DNA of 64,000 bases from Omphiscola glabra (taxonomy: Eukaryota > Mollusca > Gastropoda > Lymnaeidae), in assembly GCA_964017045.1 (NCBI GenBank), contig OZ024804.1, positions 23,173,549-23,237,548 on the forward strand, written 5' to 3'. This document shows, in pieces, positions 32,426 through 43,407 of this stretch. Under the pieces are notes generated by a model, which saw only the letters and a program-made list of their open reading frames with translations, was not told where the DNA came from and made no database searches. How positions within the stretch are numbered: the first letter of the stretch is position 1; each line of letters starts with the position of its first letter. Position numbers and translations under genes: made by a program.

Positions 32426-34319
32426 GATACACATACGTGTTATATTTATTTTTCCCTAACCCTTTATTTTATTTTGTTTACGTAAGGGCGCCGGGAATCG
32501 GAAATTTTTAGGATCAACCGGCACAGCCCTGGTGGGGGTGGGGGGATAACGACTCAGGCACGTTGAAAATACGGTGGACAAAATATTATTGTAATACTTC
32601 TACTACTCAGTACTATCTGAGAATATTTATCTCATTTGTAAAAATAATGACATTATCATTACGTTAATTCCTACAAAATATTACGTTATAAGTTTACATC
32701 ATCAGAGATATGAATATGCAATTTTTTTTTACTGTCGTTATTGTAGGATTATTGTAAAATTACGTACATTTCGCCGAGACGCCCTGTCCCCACCATATGC
32801 GTGCGTACGCAAAATCTTCAAACTCGACCACTCCCCCGCCCCACCTTCAGTGCGTACGTACTATATGGATGGCCCCTTAAGTACACACTTATTAAAATAA
32901 AATATTTGTTTCTAACACAGTGCTCTTCATAATTTTTTCTTTGTTTAAACCTCACGGCACACGTAAAGTTGAGCCTTCTCAGATTTCCTGGGTGTGTGGG
33001 GTAAGTGGTTTACACCACAATTAAAAGAATTTTAAAAAATTCGCTTTTGTTTACTTAAACTTATTTTAATTTTTATATATATAAAGTTTTGTATTGTAAA
33101 AGTTAACATCAACCAGTAAATCTTTTATACAAAGGAATTTAACATAAAAATAGTTTCCACTTTTAAAGAATGTGAGGACATATTTTTTTAAAAGCCTGCA
33201 AATTCTACTTTTTTCGAGTTTTTAAATTTTTAAAATAATTTCGTATTTTTAAAAAAAGGAAACTCCATGTATCCAGTTTGAAGTTGTAATTTTATCATTA
33301 ATGATATTTAAAAAAAAACAACTATGTATGTAAACGGATTAAATACAATACACATTGCCTTGCAAACACAACATTCGTTTGAAACACATACAAGAACTAT
33401 CCACCTACATACTAATGACATTCATGTGTAAGTCAGCATATTTATTTCGATGCGAAAAATAAACAAGCAACAAAAAAATTACTAATTACAGCTCGCCAAA
33501 CATTTGCGACAGCAATGCGTGAACTTCCCATCTACTAAAGTTACTTGACAAAACATGAACTCAAGTCACGCACATTTAAGAATCCCAATTTTTGATACAC
33601 CCCTTTCCCCCATGATACGTCACTGCACACTTTTTATTTCACGCCCATGAACTTTATTAATATTCTGATGTCCCAATTACTTTTAAACCGAATATTTTTT
33701 TACACCATATTTAAATTGAGACGATTTCATTTTCCGAAAATAAAATAAAATATTTCGCATCAGACGCAGTTGCGATATTTACAAAAGAATATTTAGCGTA
33801 GTTATCGAAAATTAAATTTTGCATACCACAAACAAAATATATAAGATATAAGAAGAAAAAAAAACTATAATTTTAAATAATAATATAGATTGAGCGATAC
33901 ACACGTGCATGGCTGTGCCAATAAATGAAATGAAACATCCTCGTTTCAATGTCTAGGTCAGTGACACCCGGGAAGGTTCAAAATGTTTTCGTACCCCCTT
34001 CAACGAAATAAATCCGTTGTAAGACGAAAAGGCCCGCCGACAAATCCCCCCCCCTCCCCAAAATTGTTATTACGTCTAAACGAAGAATTCCACTCTACAG
34101 GAGTGAAATGCCATAGCCTTTGAGAATGCACACACACATACTAATTGACTTCAAACTTGATCATCACATTGTAGATCTAATTAGTTTTCTACAAGTTTCA
34201 TTTTTGAAAAGCTTCTCCAAGCGAATAACATATCGTTATTCATGAATTGCATGAGTCGAAAAAAGACTTGTAGATATCGGGTCTGGAGTTTAGAATGTTA
34301 AAGAAAAGTACACTTACAA
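32426..34319. other. AT-rich non-coding, no gene seen
   Basis: The only structure seen is a possible MITE fragment about 32760-32885, with GTGCGTACGC and GTGCGTACGTAC near a GGGGCC-type end. Long A/T runs elsewhere. Confidence 0.45.
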
Positions 34320-34636
34320 GTTGGCGCTCCATTGTGTGGAGGTAGTAAGTTGGCGCTTCCATTGGGTGGAGGTAGCTAGTTGGGGCTCCATCGGGTGGAG
34401 GTGTTTGGGCTTCATTGGGTGGAGGTAGTTGGGTCTCCATCGGGTGGAGGTAGTTAGTTGGGGCTCCATCTGGTGGGAGGTGATAAGTTGGCGCTCATCT
34501 GGTGGAGGTGTTTGGGCTTCATTGGGTGGAGGTAGTTAGTTGGGTCTCCATCGGGTGGAGGTAGTTAGTTGGGGCTCCATCTGGTGGGAGGTGATAAGTT
34601 GGCGCTCATCTGGTGGAGGTAGTTAGTTGGGGCTCT
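34320..34636. repeat. ~28-bp minisatellite with ~116-bp higher-order unit
   Basis: Modules with GGGCTCCATCGGGTGGAGG and TAGTTAGTTG. A block of about 116 bp beginning at 34455 is repeated from 34571, showing higher-order duplication. Confidence 0.88.
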
Positions 34637-35500
34637 ATTCTGAATCATGTTTGTAAACTTTTGCAACGTTATAAAAACATTCAATTTCCGTATTTGATTC
34701 AACTCATTGATTTTATAACACGATTTTTGGGAATCTTGATTAGACACATGATGTTGTCTAGGTACAAAAGAACAAGACTTCAAATTAATATGTCGATGCA
34801 AACATTGACAAAGGTGAGCAGAACATTTCCTTTCCAGAACAATTTACTACGTTTTAAGCCATTTCTAAACGCGACGAAAATGATTTGCATTCAAAGAAAA
34901 ATATCCATATTGATAGGACCAAGCATCAGTTTCTAAGATACCACAGTCATATATCATGTAGAGATGGGAATCAAACCCTTTTCTAGATGTTCTTACTTGT
35001 TTCGGTAACAGCTTAAGCAGGGGTTCGGTTCTACTGTTAATTAGAATATAACTATTACTGGCATGAGGAGAGATCTGCAAAATTCGTAAAACATATTCGG
35101 CTCCATAAGTTCGTTCGGATTGGTTCAAACTCTCTGACCCTGAAGTTCGGGCTTGGTTCTTTTATGGTCGGGACAATGGTTAGCGTTCAGTGTGTTCGGT
35201 TCGGGTTCGGTTCAATTTCAATATTTAAAATGTTTTTGAACATTTTTTTGGTATTAAAATTACCTCCATTTTCTCAATTTATTAGTAAAACTTTTAGTTT
35301 TGAAAAAAAAGACGAAAAAAACCGAGAAATAAAACAACAAAACTACATGCTATTAATTTTTCCAAAGAAAACAATAATGCACAATTATAAATTAATTACG
35401 TTTTAACAGTTTCTTTTGGTTAGTTTGATTGTCAGGTTTGTAATTAATGTAATGAAAGGGAAATCAGTCCAAATAAGATAACCAAACACAAACATCCGCT
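34637..35500. other. non-coding, no gene seen
   Basis: Open stretches at 34613-34936 and 34865-35128 overlap on opposite strands with no recognisable motif. AT-rich. Confidence 0.4.
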
Positions 35501-35511
35501 GTTGTACCCTC

Positions 35512-35748
35512 TTGTTACGAGGTAAGCTCGTCCCTCATCACCTCCACCCCTTTAGACAGCGACGAGGCCATGACAGGCAGTTCCAGCTCATAACAGCAAA
35601 AACAGAATACAGGAACTGCTCATTCCCGCCAAAGACAATCATGGACTGGAACAAGTTTTCAAAAGCAACAGTTGAGGGGACAAAACTTGACACATTTGCG
35701 TCTATTGCCTCAGGCCTTCCAACCCCCAGTTCACGATACGCTGTGTAG
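35512..35748 (+). pseudogene. LINE reverse transcriptase C-terminal remnant
   Basis: Reads RRGHDRQFQLITAKTEYRNC, SFPPKTIMDWNKFSKATVEG and LDTFASIASGLP, stop. The pattern 'YxxSFxPRTIxDWNxLP...DTFxxRAS' is the familiar C-terminal end of many animal non-LTR RT polyproteins. Only the tail is left, and a solo LTR lies just downstream. Confidence 0.7.
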
Positions 35749-35808
35749 CCCTTGCAACCAGTGACATATCCCCTTCAATACCAGGCACAAAAACATTGCG
35801 AATCCCCT

Positions 35809-36291
35809 TGTTGTGAACTAGAGTTGATGTTTTGATATGAAAGTTGTTTATGCATGGTGAGAGTTTGTATGAGAACCACTGTTGTTAGAGTGAACACTTT
35901 TAGCCCATTAGTTGTTATGAATTATATTGGCTGAATGGTGATTGGATGACAGGGAAATGTTAATAAACAAGTGAGTGGGTATAAAAGGACAGTGTGTTGG
36001 TTAGTCGAGAGAGAGACCGGGAGATTTGTATAGTAAGACAAGAGTTTTGGCAGTTAGAGATTTAGGGATCGTGAGAGAGGAACACCTGTGTCAGTCAGAG
36101 TTTAGTTTTCACACCTGTGTAATAAGGAGTTCAGATGATGTATGAGTGACTCTTGGTAGAACCACAATTTGTATATACAGAATAAACTGACTTATGAAAC
36201 TCGAGGTGTTATTGTGTCGTTGTGTGGACCTCATTGGATTCATAGAGACCCTAGACAACATATTAAGTCGTAACGAAACTAGACCGTAACA
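35809..36291 (+). mobile_element. probable solo LTR, 483 bp
   Basis: Starts TGTTGTGAACTAGAG and ends CTAGACCGTAACA (TG...CA). It contains a TATA box (GGTATAAAAGGACAG, ~35979) followed by a GA-rich leader, and AATAAA at ~36181. This is the U3-R-U5 layout of an LTR. Flanks CCCCT and CCCGT could be a 5-bp duplication with one mismatch. No internal gag-pol region is next to it. Confidence 0.6.
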
Positions 36292-36888
36292 CCCGTATAC
36301 TTACAATGGAGCAAGAATGATCGATACATTGATCGTGGGCACTTAATGTATAGCCGAAGAAGAGTTAAATAAAAATGAAAATGGTGATGTGTATTCAACT
36401 ATGAAAATTAAACAGCGTTTAAGTTTTCTTTCTATGTCAACCCAGCAGTAGATGATCGGCTTGTGGATTTTCTGGGAAAGCTCTTTCGCTGCAGTTTCAC
36501 ATTTAGCTTGGTCTCAACAAGACCGGCACAACCAAAATTTTGTTTTTAAAAATCACCAGGTTGACACTAGATTTAACTATGATAAAACTCAAAGGAACAT
36601 CAATTCAACTTTGATCACACATGTTCTTGTCACCGAGGGACTGCCTTTAAGACTGGAGAAGAAAATTGTGCAACAAAATAAGTTACAGATTGAAATGACC
36701 AAATAAACCAACAACAGGATAATTACAAGAAGTTTTTGTCTACACCGTCTTCAGAATAAAAAGAAAAAAGAAAAAAAAATGGATGAAGAATAAGAAATAA
36801 AAACCGAACACTTGTGGTGTCCGAAGCTGTCATATTATATTAAAAAAAGGTAATAATGGTGGAGACTGCAATCAGGTTAGCACAATAG

Positions 36889-37147
36889 GAAATTAGTAAA
36901 ACACAGTAAGGTTAAACCTGATAAAAGGAACGCAACAAAACAACGAATGTGTCGGCAGGAAGCCTTCATCCGTGAACAAACAGAAACACGAATACATTAT
37001 ACATTATATTTTTTGATACATTGTTTAACATTTTTTAATTTTATTCGTGTTTCTGTTTGTTCGCAGATGAAGGCTTCCTGCCGACACGTTCGTTGTTTTG
37101 TTGCGTTCATTTTATCAGGTTTAACCTTACTGTGTTTTACTAATTTC
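36889..37147. repeat. large inverted repeat, 106-bp arms, 47-bp loop
   Basis: Arms 36889-36994 and 37042-37147 are reverse complements with only about four or five mismatches. The arms contain GTAAGGTTAAACCTGATAAA and GTCGGCAGGAAGCCTTCATC. A transcript would fold into a ~100-bp hairpin. No long open frame. Probably a transposon end-to-end product; see finding. Confidence 0.9.
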
Positions 37148-38449
37148 ATATTATGTTAGAAAAGGAATTTTATTGTTATAGATGTTAGATTTTAAACGGA
37201 GATCTGGTGAGCCCTGACAACGCTCTGGCCACTCTTACCCAAAGTTATAACAATGTCATGTTAACTCAATCCTTATGGAAAAAAATAGCTTTATTTTAAA
37301 TGTCTATTCTTCCTGAATTATATTTTTAATCCAAAATAAAAGAAAATGGTATTTCCATTGGATTTACTGGGTAATGTTTACAGAATCTGTTTGATTAAGT
37401 CCCCCCCCCCCCCGGACTATATTGTCCATTGGTCAAACATTTATTACTGTCTCTTGCCTATTTTTGACCCTATTACCAGGTCTTTTGTTTTCCTCAAGTC
37501 TTCTCCGCTTTTCATTCATTCCCCTTACCATTGTTGTCATTAAGTGTATAATGGTGTATTATGTTATCATCCAGAATATAATAGTGTGTTTTGTTCCTGG
37601 CGTAGGTTGTGCCCTGCATAGTGCTTTTTCGTTATAACACTAAATGTCGTTAACATAGAATTTATTTATTTCTCAACTCCATTCACCTTCTTCGGCCTTT
37701 TCGGTGAAATACCTTAAACGTGTAGACATTAGGGTCAGATTCCACGTAACTATGACATACATAGACGGCTGAATGAGGATGTTTGTGTTTAATCAGCTTT
37801 TAAAACAGTGATGTTGGAAGACAAGCTGACTAGCCACTAAAGAAAAGCTGCACAGAGTGACTGTAGTATTTTGTTGCATTCCTAAGCCTTTATGACCTTT
37901 TTCAAGAAACTTTCAATAACAAGTTTTATGATGGTTCCATGCCAATGAACAACTGCCTTCCAGTTCTATTTAATACATTAAAAAAAAACGTTTTATTTAG
38001 TACAGCCAAAAAGTGTGTTTTATTTGACTATTGCCGTCAAACTACTGTCTGCTTTATGTGACTATTGCTGTCAAACAATAGGTGGTCCCACAAGTAATTA
38101 TCGTCGTATTTCGAGAACTAACACCAAGAGGTGTAACCATCTAACCAGCGGTGAGGTTAGAGAACACATAGTCAGGGATCCTTTCACGTGATTCATAGTT
38201 TAATCCACATAACTACAACGTTTATACAGTCCAGCATATAGAAATATGCAAGTATGTACTTAAAATAATCAGATCATGCTCACTAAACCGAGGAGAGGGC
38301 TTAAACCACGTTCATCACATTTGACGTCACGCATACTTCTGAAACTAAGATTCCATTGTGGTAATAGCGCAATTTATCTTTCTACTAACAGGTCACGGGA
38401 TGGAATCCAGAAAAATGGATTTTATTAATTTGTTTTCCAGCATTATTAA
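37148..38449. other. non-coding, no gene seen
   Basis: Short open frames at 37346-37637 overlap in two frames around a C run (37400-37413) and look accidental. Confidence 0.45.
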
Positions 38450-38690
38450 CATAATGTAAATATTTTTTTATTGAAATACTTTTTAATTGTGCAATATGTT
38501 TTTATTGTAATAGTTTTTATCGTAATATTTTCATTATAATAATTTTTATATAATTTTTAGAGTAATATTTTTGTATTGTAGTATTTTTATTGAAATAATT
38601 TTTTACTGTACAATTTTTTTGGTTATATTATTTAATATATATTTTCATTGTAATTTTGCATTATTATAGTTTATTGTAATAGTTTTTATC
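38450..38690. repeat. degenerate AT-rich tandem repeat (ATTGTAATATTTTT)
   Basis: Repeated TTATTGTAATATTTTT-like modules of roughly 16-20 bp, strongly diverged. Confidence 0.7.
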
Positions 38691-38754
38691 GAATAAAAAG
38701 AAAAGCAACCTTTAGGCATTTTAAAAATTAAAATTACTTTATGTAAATGTGCTT

Positions 38755-39650
38755 TCTCAGATCTTTAAAGCTGTAAACATGTCAGTCAATATCCTTCACT
38801 GTATCACTTTCAATTGATAGTAGAGCCAGATCAGACCGCCTTGACTGCCCCGTGTTGTGTCATAAATAGTTCTTGATTAGCCTTAGCTTTGAAAAGCTAC
38901 ACAGACACACAGAGAAATAGTTCTTGATAAGCCTTAGTTTTGAAAATCTCCGCTCGCATGAAGCCACAGACACACAGATCGTAAGAAACAATTGAAGGCC
39001 TCCTGATTTTGTGTAATTTTGGGCTCAGTTTCCACAAATATCAAACCCAGTAACAAATTTAGATGTTGTTTCTGTTACATTAACAGCAAGCAATCTTCAG
39101 CAGAAACAGTACACTTTCTTACTGTGGAGCGAATAAACCACCCGTGCCCGCAGTATTTTCTCGCCATATGGCATCATCCTGTAGAATCATATTTTGTTAG
39201 CTGGCGCAATGCTCCTTTAGATTTCGCATCTTGCCTTGTCACAACGCTGATTGGTTAGTCTTTGTTCTGAAACAAGGTACTCACTATTTTAATAATTTCA
39301 GACCGACAATGATCTTGAACTGGTACAATCCAGAGAGAATCATCTGATAAAATATTCCAGTTTTTCTCAATAACCATCACATTTACAATATCTTGGTTTG
39401 AAACCACATTATCAGCACCCATTTCCATTTCCAAACCATCCTCGTCTTTTACTTGTGTTTCCACACCAATATCTTCAATTTTCTGCAGTGTTTGCTGTTC
39501 TATAGAATACATACTGATGGTATCGCACGATTCAGTATCAATGGAAGGCTGAGGAACGTCTTTTGATGAACCATGGTCACTTGGTTTCTTGACACATTGA
39601 AGCATGGATCCTGGTAGTGATTTTAGTTAGTCACATCTTTTCTTGCGCTG
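38755..39650 (-). pseudogene. hAT transposase remnant, internal deletion
   Basis: On the minus strand, 39605-39255 is an open frame (MLQCVKKPSDHGSSKDVPQP... to TLFQNKD) with acidic character, as at the N-terminus of ZMYM1/DUF4371-type hAT proteins. In continuation are RQDAKSKGALRQLTKYDSTG and, in other frames, EKILRARVVYS, resembling the TTF-type finger region. Beyond ~39000 comes only the C-terminal dimerisation motif FSKLRLIKNYF, present twice in tandem, then LALLSIESDTVKDID. The catalytic core is missing. It could be a non-autonomous deletion derivative that decayed. Confidence 0.6.
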
Positions 39651-40589
39651 CTGGCAGCCATTAGGACCTTTGATTTGTACACGCCCTGGGGCATGATAGA
39701 ATAATCTTGAACACTAAAAATGCTTTAATTGTGACGTGCTCAAAACAACAAACAAAATAATTACTTAAGACACTTCAAAAAACCACAGGCAGAGCACTTT
39801 TCAAAATACAACATACAAAGGGGGCTTGTAAAAATCCAGCAGTCGAAATATGACAATCGTGCTTAGATGTTTAGGGACTGTGCTTTTGCCGCATCGTTGA
39901 AAATATTAGATTTCGAGAATTTCTGGGTTTCAATATATTTGGTTTCAAAAATCTTTTGTTAAAAATTTAAATAAATTTAAATTCATAATTAAAATATACT
40001 AGAAACTTTGTAAATTTTATTTTTTTATTCATATAAATGGGTAAAAAGATATTTTCTAATGTTTGTAATTTTTACCGTACGATTCATGTACATGTACTTG
40101 GAACCGCCCGACCACATCGTATTTGGTATCAATGGAAAACTTTATTTCTCAGAATTTAGATAAATATAGCTTCCTGTCACTTACGAATGTTAAACGAACG
40201 ATTTAATTGGCGTTGAATCATGGTCAAACCGGTCATTTTCTGACCTAATTATAGGGTCAACTCATTTCAAACGCATCAACCTTTAGTTTAAAATTAAGCA
40301 CGCGTTTGGGTTGGTTACATGTGTGGAACATTTACGTGTGATCAGTTATCCTTTTATGAAAAGCGGTTAGACCAAGCAGTGTGTGCTCTGTAAATATGCA
40401 ATTTTTCAATTTGGTGTTACCCGGTGCGGTCCGCACCCCCACATCCCCCCAGCTACGCCACTGCTTTAGGCTACAAGAACATAGTTGTAACGGTTACAAA
40501 TGTAGCAGTATCGTCCTCAAACAAAACAACTAACTGTCGAAATCAATGTATCGATTCTAAGAAATCTGAATTGTCTTTCTTTTTAATAG
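39651..40589. other. non-coding; small transposon-end fragment
   Basis: 40425-40466 reads, on the minus strand, CAGTGGCGTAGCTGGGGGG, the end of a common dispersed element. Otherwise AT-rich with no gene. Confidence 0.45.
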
Positions 40590-41340
40590 GAAGTACTGTT
40601 AGCATTTCATTTTGAATTGAATGCTTTTAAATAATCGATTACCTTTATATACATTTCATAAAAACCATTTAACTCTTAAGAAAATCAAAGGTTGAAAAAG
40701 TAGAACTGAGAATCTAATTTTTGACGTTTGAAAAGGAAATATTTGTCTAGATAATGGACTGCTAAGAAATGTTTTATAGAAAAAAATCTTGTCCATTAAA
40801 ATACTCTTGACCAAAACTGCTCTTGATAACCCTGGTCATTTGTAGAGGTAGTCAGTCTAGAAGGGTGTTGTTAACCAAGTGTAACATGTAGTCTAGAAGA
40901 ATCATGAATGTTCTAGTAATTTCTGAGTGTGTCTATGGAGTTGGACCATGTATTCAATTTCGCTTGGTATAAAGTGAATTCTCTGTAGTAGTGAAGAAGA
41001 AATCTTTATTTTCCTATTTGTGTTTTTACAATCATTTGTCATTTTTGATTTAAATTACTAAATTGGTTTTGTTCGTAAATTATATTCAAACTTTTTAACT
41101 TTTGTTTGCGAAGAAGAAATGTATCTCAGTTTTTATGTTACATTTTAAACAAAACAAAAAACATAATTTTAAAAAAAATGGAATGCAGCCAAAAGATGCC
41201 AAATTTACTAATTAAGTCATGGCCTTCAATTGTGATAATGTACAAACATATGACATGTACAGCCATTAAGTTAGTTACATTCATTTTAAATCTCTTAAGG
41301 CAGCGTTTCCTAACTTGTGGTATGCGTACCCTTAGGGCAG
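40590..41340 (+). promoter_or_regulatory. conserved 5' block of PAN-mucin gene 2
   Basis: Parallels 58905-59830 upstream of gene 3 and, in its first ~400 bp, 27950-28345 upstream of gene 1. Contains GTTGGACC and CGCTTGGTATAAAGTGAATT (possible TATA-like stretch or donor AAA/GTGAAT at 40974). AAATCTTTATTTTCCTAT and GCGAAGAAGAAATGTAT follow. A leader exon plus long intron is the simplest reading. Confidence 0.45.
41301..41337 (+). mobile_element. older hAT terminus shared with the gene 3 block
   Basis: CAGCGTTTCCTAACTTGTGG followed by TATGCGTACCCTTAGGG is a hAT-type terminus. The same sequence, more diverged, is at 59794-59830. It was therefore present before the block duplication. A second MITE is nested in it here. 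Confidence 0.6.
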
Positions 41341-41533
41341 TGGTCGGAAACTCATTAGCCAAAAGAGCCAAAAAATCAGCAGCAAGACGATTAAAAAAAT
41401 TTTGGGAGCCACATTTCTTTTCAAGAACCTGCAAATAACCATGTTTTTTTGGAGTCAAAACCTATTTGTGGCCGGCTGGCCGACCCGCAGTCGGGTCGCT
41501 AAAGAGCCGCGAGCCACGATTTGCCGACCACTG
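41338..41533 (+). mobile_element. hAT-type MITE, 196 bp
   Basis: Ends CAGTGGTCGGAAACTCATTA and GATTTGCCGACCACTG are inverted. Interior AGAGCCAAAAAATC and GAGCCGCGAGCCACGA. Flanks CCTTAGGG (41330-41337) and CCCTATGG (41534-41541) match at 6 of 8. Absent from the paralogous site at 59830. Confidence 0.85.
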
Positions 41534-41541
41534 CCCTATGG

Positions 41542-43009
41542 TGAAATTAATACTGAGAAAACCGCATATTTGTAAAAAAAATTATTGAGTTTTGCCCATT
41601 TTTCATTTCTAATTATCATATTGCAATGTTTATTTTTAAGCTTTCAACTGATTTTAAGGGGAACATTTTTAAAATAAAGTTTTTCCGTGATTCAACTTAA
41701 ATTAGATCTACTCCTTGCTGTGCAATGCTAAAGATTTAGAACTTTCAGTAAAATTTAAAACATCTTTGCAAATTTCTTCTGATTTAAATGGGATAAATTT
41801 GAATACTTATCTGAATGATATTTTCTATATTACACATATCTTAGGGATAACTAAAATTGCGACTTTTTTCACACCGGGCATCTCACGTTATTAGAATGGA
41901 ATAGACGGCCATAGCGATGCAATTTTTGAATCACGTTCTTAGTGAGTCAACTTTTAAAAATTGCATTTGTCTTTCATTCATGTTGTTTGGCTGTGACGAG
42001 CTTGCATATTAACTAAAAATGTGTGGGCTACAAATTAAATGTTTACAAGAGTCATTATAAACCTTCCTCTATATAGGGAGAAAATGATTTATTTTAATTG
42101 GTACTTGAAGTATTTTTCAAAAGGCCCTAAAATTATGTTTGTTTTGATACATCTTTAGACGTTTCATTTTCCGAATACAAACCCGAGCAAAGCCGGGTAT
42201 ACTGGCTAGTTAAGCTTAAAGGTTAATCAAATAAACACTGACATATAGATCCAGCATTTAATGCATTCCCCGGAATTTTTTTTCCAGTAAATGGACTTTG
42301 TCTGTTATTCATGATTCCACTTCACGCGTATGACGCTACACAGTCCTTCTGTTCACAATGTATAAATAGAATGCAAACATTAGTTATCTCGGCAAACAAT
42401 GATGTCTTTCATTGTTTTCCAAACATTTTTTTTGTGTTTTCCAGAAATATTTCACATTGCCCTCCCCATCCCGATCGAGGTTTTATTACATTCTATAGAA
42501 GACATGATTTAAAAGTTTATGTATGATATTAAATAGAATTATAAGCGCAGTTTTTAACATTTTATTTCTGAAACTTATTTTGCGATAAATACACTGGACA
42601 TTATTTGAAAGCTTCAAATTAAATTTAAGTTTAAAATAAGTTAAAACACAAATTAATAAATACATACACATCCTACATAATAGCATTGAGTAATAATACA
42701 CATTACCACAATGAAAAAAAAAGAATCTGTCTGAGGTTTTGATCCAGCTAAACCTCATCCAAATCTACATGTGTCATGTGCAATCTTAGATAAAAGCTTT
42801 CCAAACTTAGAATTTTGGTGACCACTTTTACACATGCGTCATCTCGCGACACGCCGTACAATGTCACCATTTGAAACACATACAAAGCAGCATTTATTCC
42901 AACTTACTGAAATTCTTTTATTTGAGATGGAAAGTTCACAGTGAGCGTCCTGACTAAATGTCTTTCATTTGGAGATTAATGTCATCAGCTATTTCCTGAT
43001 ATTTTTTGA
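41542..43009. other. presumed first intron of gene 2, no other gene seen
   Basis: AT-rich, partly alignable with 59860-60360 upstream of gene 3 (for example TTATATTGCAAT). It has a Helitron-like end (42181-42209) and a possible short frame at 42311-42526 without motif. Confidence 0.4.
42181..42209 (+). mobile_element. Helitron-like 3' terminus
   Basis: ACCCGAGCAAAGCCGGGT forms a hairpin (5-bp stem ACCCG/CGGGT). Eight bases later comes CTAG followed by T. Hairpin, short spacer, CTRR and 3' T is the Helitron 3' end signature. The 5' end was not found. Confidence 0.6.
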
Positions 43010-43125
43010 TATGTCATCAGATATGTCATGATGTTTGATGAGATGTATCTTGATTGTCAACAGATATGTCATCACATATGTCATCAGATATGTCATCAAA
43101 TATGTCATCAAATATGTCTTGAATG
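43010..43125. repeat. 11-13-bp repeat (ATATGTCATCA)
   Basis: Eight or nine modules of GATATGTCATCA and AAATATGTCATCA in the presumed intron of gene 2. Confidence 0.85.
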
Positions 43126-43407
43126 CATCTTCCAAACTTGTTTTGTACCAAGTGGATGTAATTTCCTCCTAATTAATTCGGAGTCGGACTCATAACTTAA
43201 ATATGTTCCAACAATAGCAGAGAACTGTTCTTTGATGGCTGCTACGGCGACAGTGTTCTTGTGTGACAATTATGTTTAGACAGGTAGATTCTTGTCTGTT
43301 TAAATTCAATGTGGATTTTGATAGATTTAGAATTGTAACGAGTTTAACAGCGTTTACTTAAGCATCGCATATAACAATATACTTTCTTTTTACAGAAACA
43401 ATACAGC

